From CAZAYY01 sp964489525 (GTDB lineage Bacteria; Chloroflexota; Anaerolineae; Anaerolineales; JABWBV01), in the NCBI GenBank assembly GCA_964489525.1, contig CAZAYY010000010.1, forward strand, positions 62,001 to 126,000: a stretch of 64,000 nt of DNA. Reading direction: 5' to 3'. Below the pieces are notes generated by a model. It did not search any database and was not told where the DNA came from. It saw only the letters and a program-made list of their open reading frames with translations. The position numbers and the translations under genes are program-made. Position 1 is the stretch's first letter, and each line of letters starts with the position of its first letter. Below, one piece after another: positions 21,983-31,355 of this stretch.

Positions 21983-24817
21983 ATGCCACCTACTTTATAC
22001 CTGATTGACGGACATGCCCTGGCCTACCGCACGTATTATGCCCTGACTGGCGCAGGCGACAGCTCGCGCTGGCTCACCAGCAAAGGCGAACCCACGGCGG
22101 GGGTTTTTGGTTTTGCCAGCGTTTTGCTGCGCTACCTGGAGCAAGACCGCCCGGACTACCTGGCGGTTGCTTTTGACGTGGGTAAAACCTTTCGCGATGA
22201 TATTTTCCCCGATTACAAAGCCACCCGCGAGAAAATGCCGGACGATTTGCGGGTGCAGATCGGGCGCATCCAGCAAATGGTGGATATTTTCAACATCCCC
22301 CGGCTGGAGATGGAAGGCTATGAGGCCGACGATGTGCTGGGCAGCGTGGCCCGCAAGGCCGCCGCCCAGGGGCTGGGGGTGAAGATTATCACCGGCGACC
22401 GGGATTTGCTCCAGTTGGTGGACAGCCGGATTGTCGTTTCGCTGCCAGAGGGCAAAACCCTGGCCGATTCGAAAGAATATACCCCGCCAGAAGTGGTGGA
22501 GCGGATGGGCGTGCGCCCCGACCAGGTGGTGGATTTAAAAGCGCTTCAAGGCGACAAATCGGATAACATCCCTGGTGTGGCCGGGGTGGGCGAAAAAACC
22601 GCCACCAAGCTGCTCACCGAATATGGCACCCTGGATGGCATTTACGCTCATTTGGATGAAATTAAAGGCAGCCTGCAGCAAAAACTGCGCGACCAGCGCG
22701 AGCAGGCCTACTTAAGCCAGCGCCTGGCGCGCATCATCACCGACCTGGATATTCCACTGGACCTGGACCAGGCCCGGCTGGATAATTTTGACCCGGGCGC
22801 CGTGGAAGAACTGTTCCGCGAGCTTGAGTTTCGCACCCTGCTCAAACGGCTGCAAGAGCTGGCCAAATATTTCGGCAAGGTGATTCCGCCCCCGCCCCCG
22901 CCTGCCACCCGCCAGATGTCCATGTTTGACCCCCCGCCGGGCGAACCACCAGCCGCCGCGCAGCTGCCCATTTCACCGCTGCGCGTGGAGGCACCCATTG
23001 CAGTGGAAGTGGTCCAAACGCCCGCGGCGCTGGAAGCGCTGGTGAGCACGCTCAACGCCGCCGAGTGGATTGCCTTTGACACCGAAACCACAGCAACCGA
23101 CCCGCTGCAAGCCAGGCTGGTGGGCATTTCGCTGGCGGTTGCGCCGGGCAAGGGCTATTACATTCCGGTGGGCCACGCAGCCCCCCCAGGCAGCCAGTTG
23201 GCCCTCGATACGGTGATCGAAGCGCTGCGCCCCCCGCTGACCAACCCGAAAATCCAAAAAGTGGGGCACAACGCCAAGTACGACTATCTTATGCTGGCCC
23301 AACAAGGGCTGCAGATTGCACCCATTTCATTTGACACGATGATTGCCGAATGGCTGCGCGACCCGGCTTCGCGCAACCTGGGCCTGAAAAAGCTGGCCTG
23401 GGTCAATCTGGGTGCGTCCATGACCGAAATTGAAGAGCTGCTTGGCAAGGGAAAGAACCAGCGCACGATGGACCAGGTGCCAGTCGAGCAGGCGGCAGCC
23501 TATGCCGCCCACGACGCCGAAGTTACCCTGCGCCTGGTTCCGGGGCTGCAAACTGCCCTGGAACAAACCCAGGCCAACCGGGTATTTGCCGAAATTGAAA
23601 TGCCCCTGGTTGAGGTGCTGGCTGGCATGGAAATGGCTGGCATCACCCTGGATGTCCCCTTTCTGCACGAAATGGCCTTTGAACTGCGCCAGCAGCTGGC
23701 CGCCCTGGAAACCCGGGTGCACGAAGCCGTTGGCCAGCCCTTCAACCTCAACTCCCCACAGCAGCTTTCGGATGCCCTGTTTAAAAGGCTGCGGCTCGAC
23801 CCGCCCGACCGCACCCGCAAAACGGCCAGCGGGCACTATTCCACCGCAGCCGATGTACTCGATGCCTTACGCGGCCAACACCCGGTTGTGGAGTGGATTT
23901 TGGAACACCGCGAATACGCCAAGCTGCTCTCCACCTACGTGGAAGCCCTGCCCACCCAGGTGAACCCCCGCACCGGGCGGGTGCATACCTCCTACAACCA
24001 GACCGGCTCGGTAACCGGGCGGATTGCCTCCTCCGAGCCCAACCTGCAAAACATTCCCATCCGCACCGAGTTGGGTCGGAGGGTTCGGCGGGCGTTTGTG
24101 GCCGCCCCGGGGCATGCCCTGCTGGCGGTGGACTATTCCCAGGTGGAGCTGCGCATTGTGGCCCACATGTCCAACGACCAGGCCATGCTGGCTGCCTTCC
24201 AGGCCGGTCAGGATATTCACGCCGCCACGGCTGCGGCAGTTTTGAGCATTCCACTGGAGCAGGTCACCAGTGCCCAGCGCCGCCACGCCAAAGCGATTAA
24301 CTTCGGGCTGATATACGGCATGAGTGCTTTTGGCCTGACCCGCACCACTGACCTGACCCTGGCCGAGTCGGAAAATTTTGTAGAGGCTTATTTCCAACAA
24401 TTTCCAGGGGTCAAGCGCTACCTGGACGGCATCCGGCGCAAAGCCGCCCAACAGGGCTATGTGGAAACGCTGCTGGGCCGCCGGCGCTACTTCCCCGGCC
24501 TGGCCACCCAGGGCAACCAGGCCATTCGCAGCCGCGAAGAACGCGAAGCCATCAACGCCCCCATCCAGGGCACCGCAGCTGACATTATGAAACTGGCCAT
24601 GATCCACATGCCGCAAGCCCTGGCCAAAGCCGGGCTGGGCGCCCGGATGCTTTTACAGGTACACGATGAATTGATCTTCGAGTGCCCCCTGGCCGAATTG
24701 GCAGAAACCGCCCGGCTGGTCAAAACCGTGATGGCAGGTGCTTACACACTGCAAGTGCCGCTAATTACCGAAGCCCGTTCCGGCCCCAACTGGTACCAAA
24801 TGGCGGTAATCCCCTGA
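21983..24817 (+). CDS. polA: DNA polymerase I
   Basis: The 944-residue enzyme has three domains. The 5'-3' exonuclease/FEN domain (1-290) carries YLIDGHALAYR and TGDRDLLQL. The 3'-5' exonuclease (about 335-520) has AFDTET, HNAKYD and YAAHDAE, so all DEDDy proofreading motifs are present. The polymerase domain (about 560-944) has motif A DYSQVELR, motif B RRHAKAINFGLIYG and motif C VHDELIFE. Intact proofreading is notable because several Pol I relatives in thermophiles have lost it. It works in Okazaki-fragment maturation and repair. Single gene with its own -10 box. Confidence 0.96.
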   Translation: MPPTLYLIDGHALAYRTYYALTGAGDSSRWLTSKGEPTAGVFGFASVLLRYLEQDRPDYLAVAFDVGKTFRDDIFPDYKATREKMPDDLRVQIGRIQQMVDIFNIPRLEMEGYEADDVLGSVARKAAAQGLGVKIITGDRDLLQLVDSRIVVSLPEGKTLADSKEYTPPEVVERMGVRPDQVVDLKALQGDKSDNIPGVAGVGEKTATKLLTEYGTLDGIYAHLDEIKGSLQQKLRDQREQAYLSQRLARIITDLDIPLDLDQARLDNFDPGAVEELFRELEFRTLLKRLQELAKYFGKVIPPPPPPATRQMSMFDPPPGEPPAAAQLPISPLRVEAPIAVEVVQTPAALEALVSTLNAAEWIAFDTETTATDPLQARLVGISLAVAPGKGYYIPVGHAAPPGSQLALDTVIEALRPPLTNPKIQKVGHNAKYDYLMLAQQGLQIAPISFDTMIAEWLRDPASRNLGLKKLAWVNLGASMTEIEELLGKGKNQRTMDQVPVEQAAAYAAHDAEVTLRLVPGLQTALEQTQANRVFAEIEMPLVEVLAGMEMAGITLDVPFLHEMAFELRQQLAALETRVHEAVGQPFNLNSPQQLSDALFKRLRLDPPDRTRKTASGHYSTAADVLDALRGQHPVVEWILEHREYAKLLSTYVEALPTQVNPRTGRVHTSYNQTGSVTGRIASSEPNLQNIPIRTELGRRVRRAFVAAPGHALLAVDYSQVELRIVAHMSNDQAMLAAFQAGQDIHAATAAAVLSIPLEQVTSAQRRHAKAINFGLIYGMSAFGLTRTTDLTLAESENFVEAYFQQFPGVKRYLDGIRRKAAQQGYVETLLGRRRYFPGLATQGNQAIRSREEREAINAPIQGTAADIMKLAMIHMPQALAKAGLGARMLLQVHDELIFECPLAELAETARLVKTVMAGAYTLQVPLITEARSGPNWYQMAVIP

Positions 24818-24936
24818 CCTTTCGGTTATAATTGCCCTGGTACAATACCCTCAACGCGAAAAGCCAGCGCTGCAAACCAGGCGCAGCCGATTCATCCCTA
24901 CACACAGGCCGCCGGGCCTGAATAAGAGAGCACGCT

Positions 24937-27264
24937 ATGGCAGGTAACAAAGAACTGTTCCAAAAGGCAATGACCCTGGGCGCTTCTGCCGCCTGGGACC
25001 TGGAATGGGAGAAAGCCATCAGCCACTACCGGGTTGCCGTGGCCGAATTTCCTGACGATATTCAGGCCCTCAACAACCTGGCAGCCGCACTGTATGAAAT
25101 CAAGCAATACGACCAGGCTCTTTTTATTTACCAGAAAGTCGTCCAGGCCACACCCAACGACCCGGTTTTGCTCGAAAGGGTGTCTCTCATTCTCGAATTC
25201 CAGGGGCTCATTGAACAAAGCGCTGAATTGGCCGCCCGGGCTGGCGAAATTCACCTGCAAAACCGCGCCATCAACAAAGCGGTGGATAACCTCACCCGTT
25301 CGGTGGTGCTGGTGCCCGAAAATTTACAGCGGCGTTCGCGCCTGGCGTTGATTTTTGAAAAAATTAACCGCAAAGATGCCGCAGTGCGCGAATACCTGGC
25401 GGCAGCCAGCCTGCTGCAGCATTCCGGACAAAAAGACAAGGCCATAGAACTGGTCAATCACTGCCTTAAGCTGATTCCCAACAACAACGAAGCCTCACAG
25501 GCGCTGGGCCTTTTACGCGCCAACCAGCCCCTGCCGCGCCCACGCCGCCAGTACATTCCAAAAACGAGGTCGACGGATGAAGCACAGCCCGAACCACCCA
25601 GGGTCAGCCCTGTGGCGGCCGGGGAGGAAATTGACCCGATTGCCAAAGCTCGCAAAGAAGCGTTGGCCGTTTTGGCAGCCCTGCTGTTTGACCAGGAAGA
25701 TACCGGAACTGAACTGGAACATGCCCCCATCCGCTCGAGCATTCAATCGCTCACCCGGGGAACCGGCCCGCTCTCACAGGCCAATTTGGAACGAGCCAAC
25801 ATTGTGCTGCACCTCAGCCAGGCGGTAGATGCCCAGGCCCGCGGAAAAATTGAGGAAGCCGCCAACGAACTGGAAAAAGCGATTGACTCTGGCCTGGATA
25901 ACGCCGCCGCCTACTTCGACCTGGGCCTGCTGCGCAAAGATATTGGCCGGCTCGAAAGCGCCATGCGCAACCTGCAGCATGCTGTTCAACACGAAATTTT
26001 CGCCCTGCCGGCCCGTTTGCTGCTCGGGCAAACGCTCAAACAGCTCAACCGGACCCACGACGCCAGTTTGCAATACATGGAAGCCTTGCGGCTGGCGGAT
26101 GCCAGCATGTTTGAAGGCAAACAGGCCCAGGAACTGGCAGAGATGTACGAACCAATTATCGAAACCCTTTTCCAGGCTGACGCAGGGGTAGACTTCGCCC
26201 GTTTGTGCACCACGATTCAAGAACTGCTCATCCAGCCAGACTGGCGCAAGCGGGTTTTGCAGGCCCGCCAACAACTGCCGCAGCCGCCAACGGGCGCACC
26301 GCCAACCCCCCTGGCAGAAATCATCACCCAGGTACAAAACACCCAGGTGCTGACCGCCCTTTCGCAAATTCACGAACTGGCCAACCAAAAAATGTACCGG
26401 ATGGCCATGGAAGAGGCTTTTTGGGCCTTAAAATTTGCCCCGACATACCTGCCTCTGCACACCATCATGGCAGAAATTCTGCTCGAACAGGAGCAGTTCC
26501 AGGACGCCATCACCAAGTTTAACGTTGTGGCGCGGGCCTACAGCGCCCGCGGCGAATCTGCCAGGGCCATTGATGTTTTCCGGCGCATTACCCGCCTGGC
26601 GCCCCTGGACCTGACCGCCCGCAAAAGGCTGATTGACCAGCTGACCGCGGCCGGCAAACATGAAGATACCATCCAGGAATACATCGAACTCGGTGATGTG
26701 TATTACCGCCTGACCGAAATGGACAAAGCGCGCGAGACTTACCAAAAAGCGCTGAATTATTCTCAACAAAACAACCTGAGCGCACAATGGACGATTGAAG
26801 TGCTTCACCACCTGGCCGATATTGACTTGCAGCTTCTGGATTGGCGCCGGGCGATTAAGCTTTTCCAGCAAATCCGGGCAATGGACCCAGCGGATGAAAA
26901 AGCCGGCCTGAACGTGATTGACCTGAACCTGAGAGTGGGCAATGAAAACCAGGCCCTTTCAGAACTGGGCAACTATATTGCCTACCTGAACCGCAGCGGC
27001 AAAACGGATGTTGCCCTGGAAGTTTTAGACACGCTCTCGCAAAACTACCCGGACCACACGGCAATTCGCCAGAGCCTGGCCGAACAGTTTCAGAAATTGG
27101 GGAAGAACGATGAGGCCATCGAACAATGGGATTTGGTGGGCGATTTGTGCCTGCAGAAAGGGAATCCGAGAGGCGCAATCCACGCCATCCAACAAATCAT
27201 CTCCTTAAACCCGGACAACGTGGCAGATTACCGGCAGGTATTAAGGGATTTGCAGAACTCGTAA
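24937..27264 (+). CDS. large tetratricopeptide-repeat protein
   Basis: A 775-residue, apparently soluble protein with many TPR units, for example EKAISHYRVAVAEFPDDIQALNNLAAAL and DAAVREYLAAASLLQHSGQKDKAIEL, spread over both ends. A less regular, proline-rich stretch (about 195-235) divides them. No signal peptide or catalytic domain is seen, so it is probably a scaffold for protein complexes. A TATAAT box lies at about 24827-24832, a little over 100 bases upstream, so this mRNA does have a leader. Confidence 0.85.
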   Translation: MAGNKELFQKAMTLGASAAWDLEWEKAISHYRVAVAEFPDDIQALNNLAAALYEIKQYDQALFIYQKVVQATPNDPVLLERVSLILEFQGLIEQSAELAARAGEIHLQNRAINKAVDNLTRSVVLVPENLQRRSRLALIFEKINRKDAAVREYLAAASLLQHSGQKDKAIELVNHCLKLIPNNNEASQALGLLRANQPLPRPRRQYIPKTRSTDEAQPEPPRVSPVAAGEEIDPIAKARKEALAVLAALLFDQEDTGTELEHAPIRSSIQSLTRGTGPLSQANLERANIVLHLSQAVDAQARGKIEEAANELEKAIDSGLDNAAAYFDLGLLRKDIGRLESAMRNLQHAVQHEIFALPARLLLGQTLKQLNRTHDASLQYMEALRLADASMFEGKQAQELAEMYEPIIETLFQADAGVDFARLCTTIQELLIQPDWRKRVLQARQQLPQPPTGAPPTPLAEIITQVQNTQVLTALSQIHELANQKMYRMAMEEAFWALKFAPTYLPLHTIMAEILLEQEQFQDAITKFNVVARAYSARGESARAIDVFRRITRLAPLDLTARKRLIDQLTAAGKHEDTIQEYIELGDVYYRLTEMDKARETYQKALNYSQQNNLSAQWTIEVLHHLADIDLQLLDWRRAIKLFQQIRAMDPADEKAGLNVIDLNLRVGNENQALSELGNYIAYLNRSGKTDVALEVLDTLSQNYPDHTAIRQSLAEQFQKLGKNDEAIEQWDLVGDLCLQKGNPRGAIHAIQQIISLNPDNVADYRQVLRDLQNS

Positions 27265-27280
27265 AACAGAAGCGGAAAAA

Positions 27281-28231
27281 TCAGGGAAGGATGCGGTAAG
27301 ACGCAACAGCATTGTCCTGCAGGTGGAGCGCCAGGGCAGCGACCTGCACCGTCACCCTGCCCTCCGCAGGCAAAACCGTTGGCGGCGGCACTTCAACCAC
27401 AGCAATGCCATTGGCATCTGTAAATCCCTGCCAGGCAAAGGTTTCACCCGAAGGGTAGGTTGCCTGGATGGAGATTGAACCATTCGCAACCGGCACACGT
27501 CCATCATCCAACACAATCACATAAATTTGCTGGAATGTACCGGCCAGCGCGGTGGTTGTTTTCGGATAGGCAACCACAAAAATTTGCTCAGCCTGGAACA
27601 ACTGCTGGTAGGCTGGTTCACCACCGTAAAAAATGGAGAGCAGCCGGGCCGGGTCTTCGCGTTCCAGGTAAAAAAGCTGCATACCCAGGTCGCTCAACTG
27701 AACGCGCTGGTCCAACGATTGACCAGTGGGTTCCCAAACAAACCTGGAGAATTCAAAATATTGCACATACCGCCCGCCTTCCAGGCGAAGGAGGCTAATG
27801 GGCAAACCAAGCACAGCGGCGCCGCCATACTGGTTGTAAAACGCCAGAAAATCGCCGCATACCCAGAATGTGTTAATCAACTCACAGCGAGTGTAGTCCT
27901 GATCCACAAGATCGCCCAAAACCGTATTTACAAACCGTTCTCCCAGGGGAATCCGGGTAACCTGGCCATTCTGAAAAATCAGCAAAGCGCGGGCAAAATA
28001 TTGCAAACGGGCGCCTGTGGCGGGGTCTGTAAAGGCTTCGGTCAGCGGTGGGCCCATAACCAAATCGGCATTGGACAACTGGTTGTAATACCCCAAAAAA
28101 TCGCCCTGAATGGAATGCCCATTCAGGTAAACCACGTCGAGGCCTTGTTGGGTGGCAGCTTCTCCCCAGGTTAGCGCCAATAAAAGCGCAACCCCGAATA
28201 ATATCCCTGCAAACCTGGTTAAGCGTTTCAT
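27281..28231 (-). CDS. exported protein with LGFP-like repeats
   Basis: The 316-residue product starts with a signal peptide (MKRLTRFAGILFGVALLLAL). It contains at least two matching units, GDFLGYYNQLSNADLVMGPP and GDFLAFYNQYGGAAVLGLP, resembling LGFP repeats that occur in cell-wall-associated proteins. A C-terminal Ig-like part (GSISIQATYPSGETFAWQGFTD) follows. The function is unknown. The ATG at 28231 is preferred over 28240 because the latter ATG is part of the TATAAT box, so the mRNA is predicted to be leaderless. Confidence 0.7.
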   Translation of the reverse strand: MKRLTRFAGILFGVALLLALTWGEAATQQGLDVVYLNGHSIQGDFLGYYNQLSNADLVMGPPLTEAFTDPATGARLQYFARALLIFQNGQVTRIPLGERFVNTVLGDLVDQDYTRCELINTFWVCGDFLAFYNQYGGAAVLGLPISLLRLEGGRYVQYFEFSRFVWEPTGQSLDQRVQLSDLGMQLFYLEREDPARLLSIFYGGEPAYQQLFQAEQIFVVAYPKTTTALAGTFQQIYVIVLDDGRVPVANGSISIQATYPSGETFAWQGFTDANGIAVVEVPPPTVLPAEGRVTVQVAALALHLQDNAVASYRILP

Positions 28232-28238
28232 TAGAAAC

Positions 28239-28244
28239 ATTATA
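28239..28244 (-). promoter_or_regulatory. -10 box of the LGFP-like gene
   Basis: TATAAT on the minus strand (28244-28239) ends 7 bases before the ATG at 28231. It overlaps an upstream ATG that therefore cannot be the start. Confidence 0.5.
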
Positions 28245-28928
28245 TCAAATATTTTTAAAAAGTACCTCGGTTAATTGGCTGGTTGTGGGCAAAACCAGGT
28301 TTGCCCCGGCTTTGTGCAGTTCGGGTTCTTCGCCAAAGCCGCATAAAACCCCAACGGTTTGCGCCCCGGCTGAAACCCCGGCACGAATATCCACCGTGGT
28401 ATCCCCAATCATCAGGCAGTTTTCAGGGGATACGCCCATTTTTTGCGCTGCCCAAATCACGGGCTGGGGAGATGGTTTCGTCCGGGGCGTAACCTGCCCA
28501 CTGGCAATCGCTGTGAAATACTTGCCCAGGTCATAATGGTCTAAAAAGGCCTGTGTGCCGCGCTGGTCGCGAGCCGTTACCACCGCCAGTGGATATCGGC
28601 TGGAGAGCGCTGCCAACATCTCCGCTACTCCTGAAATGAGCAGTTGTTGTGGGCGTTTGCTGCCGCGCTTATCTTTCCAGAAATAGGTCCAGGCGACCAT
28701 CTCGTCATCCACCCCCAGGCGGTCGCTCAGGCCATGCAGCGAGTTCATGGGCCCCTCAATGTGCATCACGAAACGCCGGGCAGCATGGCGGTAGTCGCGC
28801 TGGGGCAGCATCCATGCAAACGGGCGAAAGAACCGGGCTACCGAATTGACGAATATATCGTCCGTATCGCGCAGGGTGCCGTCCACATCAAAACACAAGG
28901 CCTGAATTTTGCCAACATTTAAGGTCAT
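28245..28928 (-). CDS. HAD family hydrolase (phosphoglycolate-phosphatase-like)
   Basis: The 227-residue product shows the four HAD motifs: DVDGTL with nucleophile and general acid Asp, VVTARD, the lysine in TKPSP, and GDTTVDI. The helical cap inserted after motif I is the small type of subfamily I. Members dephosphorylate small phosphometabolites such as phosphoglycolate; the substrate cannot be read from the sequence. The ATG at 28928 has AGGAG 6 bases upstream. The promoter and start of the LGFP-like gene follow within 15 bases of its stop. Confidence 0.85.
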   Translation of the reverse strand: MTLNVGKIQALCFDVDGTLRDTDDIFVNSVARFFRPFAWMLPQRDYRHAARRFVMHIEGPMNSLHGLSDRLGVDDEMVAWTYFWKDKRGSKRPQQLLISGVAEMLAALSSRYPLAVVTARDQRGTQAFLDHYDLGKYFTAIASGQVTPRTKPSPQPVIWAAQKMGVSPENCLMIGDTTVDIRAGVSAGAQTVGVLCGFGEEPELHKAGANLVLPTTSQLTEVLFKNI

Positions 28929-29078
28929 TGATTTCTCCTATGCAGGTTGAGATTGGGGTAGAACCAGGCAAGGCAGCCTGACCGATTGTACCCTAAAATC
29001 GGGGAACCTATCTTCTTTGGCCTGTGCCAGCTCCAAACTTCGACTTTAAGCAAGGACTGCCTGTACACACTTTTGCCC

Positions 29079-29106
29079 TTTACAGGTTTTATAGAATCGT
29101 TACAAT
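29079..29106 (+). promoter_or_regulatory. promoter of the DUF3054-sigma-anti-sigma operon
   Basis: TTTACA (29079-29084) and TACAAT (29101-29106) are 16 bases apart, about 40 bases before the first start codon. It is a housekeeping-type sequence, so any autoregulation by the ECF sigma factor would need another site. Confidence 0.5.
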
Positions 29107-29144
29107 TGTAAGGTACCACGCGTGGTTGAATCAAATTTTGGTGG

Positions 29145-29549
29145 ATGATGACGAAAAACGGGCGAAAAATTTTGTTAATTGCAGGCGACATTGTGACCGC
29201 AGGTATCGTCACAGTGTATGGCTTTGCCACCCACGACCGGCTGGACAGCGGTGGAGCACACATGCTGACCACACTGCTGCCTGTTTTGGCCGCCTGGGTG
29301 TTGGTGGGGTTCCCGTTAAAAGTTTTCGACCTGCCTACAGCACTTTCCTGGCGAGATCTGTGGCGACCCGTGTGGGTGATGGTGTTGGGCGGCCCCTTTG
29401 CAGCTTTTTTGCGCAGCCTGTGGCTGAACCGCCCGGTGCCGCCAATTTTTGTGATTGTTCTGGGCGGCATCAGCGGGCTGGCGCTTTTAGGATGGCGTGT
29501 GATATTTTGGGCTTTTTGGGCCTGGAGGGACAAGTATGCCAGCCGATGA
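29145..29549 (+). CDS. DUF3054 family membrane protein
   Basis: The 134-residue protein has four predicted membrane helices (DIVTAGIVTVYGF, LLPVLAAWVLVGFPL, VWVMVLGGPFAAFL, IVLGGISGLALLGW). It matches the DUF3054 family, small membrane proteins of unknown role found in actinobacteria, haloarchaea and Chloroflexota. The start may be ATG 29145 or 29148; no strong ribosome site helps. Its last 14 bases overlap the start of the sigma-factor gene, so both are in one operon. Confidence 0.75.
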   Translation: MMTKNGRKILLIAGDIVTAGIVTVYGFATHDRLDSGGAHMLTTLLPVLAAWVLVGFPLKVFDLPTALSWRDLWRPVWVMVLGGPFAAFLRSLWLNRPVPPIFVIVLGGISGLALLGWRVIFWAFWAWRDKYASR

Positions 29550-30144
29550 AATTTCCCTCATCCAGATGGCACAGGAAGGCGACCTGACCGCCTTCAACCG
29601 CCTGGTACTGCTGTACCAGGATATGGCCTACCACGTGGCGTACCGGATCATGGGCGAAGAAAACGCCGCCGAAGACGCCACCCAGGAGGCGTTTTTGTTG
29701 GCTTACACCAACCTGAACAAATTCCGGGGCGGCTCGTTTCGCGCCTGGCTGATGCGCATTGTGACCAATGCCTGCTACGACGAGCTGCGCAAACGCAAAC
29801 GCCGCCCAACCACGCCCCTTGAACCGGTGGTGGACGATGAGGACACCTTCGATTCACCATCCTGGATGGTGGATCCTGGCGAATCGCCCGAAGAAAGCGC
29901 CCTGCGCCAGGAAATTAGCCGGGCGATTCAACGCTGTTTGCGCAATCTGCCTGAAGAATTCCGCGCTGTGGTAGCCCTGATTGATGTGCAGGGTATGGAT
30001 TACTCGGAGGTGGCTGGGATCATTCAAAAACCCCTGGGAACTGTAAAAAGCAGGCTGGCACGCGCCAGGGAAAAACTGCGCGATTGTTTGCATGGATTTG
30101 GGGAACTTTTGCCTTCCACTTTTCGTTTAGAAGGGGAGAGGTGA
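29536..30144 (+). CDS. ECF-type RNA polymerase sigma factor
   Basis: The 202-residue product has sigma region 2 (FNRLVLLYQDMAYHVAYRIMGEENAAEDATQEAF, about 18-80) and region 4 (LPEEFRAVVALIDVQGMDYSEVAGIIQKPLGTVKSRLARAREKL, about 140-185). Region 3 is absent, as in extracytoplasmic-function sigma factors. It would direct transcription of an envelope-stress or similar regulon. The gene overlaps DUF3054, and the anti-sigma-like gene follows 3 bases after its stop. Confidence 0.93.
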   Translation: MPADEISLIQMAQEGDLTAFNRLVLLYQDMAYHVAYRIMGEENAAEDATQEAFLLAYTNLNKFRGGSFRAWLMRIVTNACYDELRKRKRRPTTPLEPVVDDEDTFDSPSWMVDPGESPEESALRQEISRAIQRCLRNLPEEFRAVVALIDVQGMDYSEVAGIIQKPLGTVKSRLARAREKLRDCLHGFGELLPSTFRLEGER

Positions 30145-30147
30145 TTT

Positions 30148-31029
30148 ATGCGGATTCGTGAAAAAGATTGGGAACTGCTATCGGCGTATTTGGATAACCA
30201 GCTCAGCGAGCGGGAACGCAGCAAGCTGGAGATGCAGATTAAAGGCAGTTCCGAAATGCAGCAGGCCCTTGCAGAACTGCGCCAGACAAAAACTATCTTG
30301 AGGCGTTCTGCCCGGGTGCGCGCCCCCCGCAATTTCACCCTGACGCCTGAAATGGTGGGCATCCGCCCCCGCCAGCACCGGGCTTACCCCGTGCTGCGGC
30401 TTGCCATGGTGGTTGCCAGCTTCTTGTTTTTGCTGGTCTTTTCCGGTGACCTGACTGGCCTGATTCCTGGTGTGCCGCCGGTAACAGCAAATTTTGCCGC
30501 CCGGCAGGCCGAACCCGAAATGGCCATGGCGCCATCCCGCCCCATGGGCGGCGGTGGGTTCGGTGGGGGTGGTGGCGTGGACCTCGCCCCAGGCACCGGA
30601 CTGGGGGTCGTCATTTTTGCTACCCCTGTTCCCGATGAATCTTCCGCCAAAGTGATGGTCGCAGAGGCTGAAGTTGTTGTCACCCAGGAGGTTGCGGCTG
30701 TGGTAGAACCCGAAGCCAATCCTTCTGCCGAAGAACCCACCACCAAAGATATGGCGGTCGCTCCCACGGCAACCCCCATGATGGAAGTTTTCGCCACAGC
30801 ACCCGACAGCAGCCGCGAAACGCTGGCGCTTGAGCCAACGCCGGAATTGGAAAGCAACGCTGCTGAACAGGCTGTTGAAAATGCCCAAGCACTGGACGCG
30901 GCCCAAGCCGAGACCCAACCCACCTCCAATTGGAGCCGGACACTGGTCACCATTTTGGAAATCACCTTGCTGGTGCTCGTCGTGGCTGGCGCTGCGGGGC
31001 TGTATTACCTCAAGAATAAAATCATCTAA
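30148..31029 (+). CDS. anti-sigma-factor-like membrane protein
   Basis: The 293-residue product starts with an anti-sigma-domain-like helix bundle (WELLSAYLDNQLSERERSKLE), without the His-Cys-Cys zinc motif of ZAS proteins. A membrane segment lies at about 82-103. Then comes a long Gly- and Pro/Glu-rich extracytoplasmic region, and a second membrane helix occupies the C-terminus (ILEITLLVLVVAGAAGLYYL). Two membrane anchors are unusual, since standard anti-sigma factors have one. It is 3 bases downstream of the sigma gene and probably sequesters that factor. Confidence 0.75.
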   Translation: MRIREKDWELLSAYLDNQLSERERSKLEMQIKGSSEMQQALAELRQTKTILRRSARVRAPRNFTLTPEMVGIRPRQHRAYPVLRLAMVVASFLFLLVFSGDLTGLIPGVPPVTANFAARQAEPEMAMAPSRPMGGGGFGGGGGVDLAPGTGLGVVIFATPVPDESSAKVMVAEAEVVVTQEVAAVVEPEANPSAEEPTTKDMAVAPTATPMMEVFATAPDSSRETLALEPTPELESNAAEQAVENAQALDAAQAETQPTSNWSRTLVTILEITLLVLVVAGAAGLYYLKNKII

Positions 31030-31355
31030 TTTTGGTTGCCCCTGTTGTGACAGGCAAAATGGGAGAAAACGATCCCGCAGTCGCAGCGCTTGTTTGGCAT
31101 GATTTATGGGGGAAGATGCCCTGGAGCGAGTTGGCCCTTGAGAACCCATAAAATGGCCCAAAATCGCTATTGCGCACCAAAAAATTTATGTTAAACTTAG
31201 GGCATTGTTGTCCCAGGCTGTTTTTCCTACTGCGTATTTTTGTTTGTCCGCTTTTAAACAACCGAGCAAAATCGGCAATAGTTTGTGATTCCGATCACGC
31301 CGGTAGTTTGTTTTTTTTATCCCAGCGCTCTTAAGAATTCGAAAGGAGAACCCAA
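31030..31355 (+). promoter_or_regulatory. intergenic region with promoter of the protease gene
   Basis: No gene is seen in these 326 bases. TTGCGC (31170-31175) and TAAACT (31192-31197) with a 16-base spacer form a plausible promoter, leaving a leader of about 150 bases. AAAGGAG lies 8 bases before the ATG at 31356. No clear terminator of the sigma operon was found. Confidence 0.45.

Noticed and set aside
27281..28240. Upstream start codon of the LGFP-like gene at 28240
   Set aside because: This ATG is contained in the TATAAT box; the ATG at 28231 gives the proper signal peptide.
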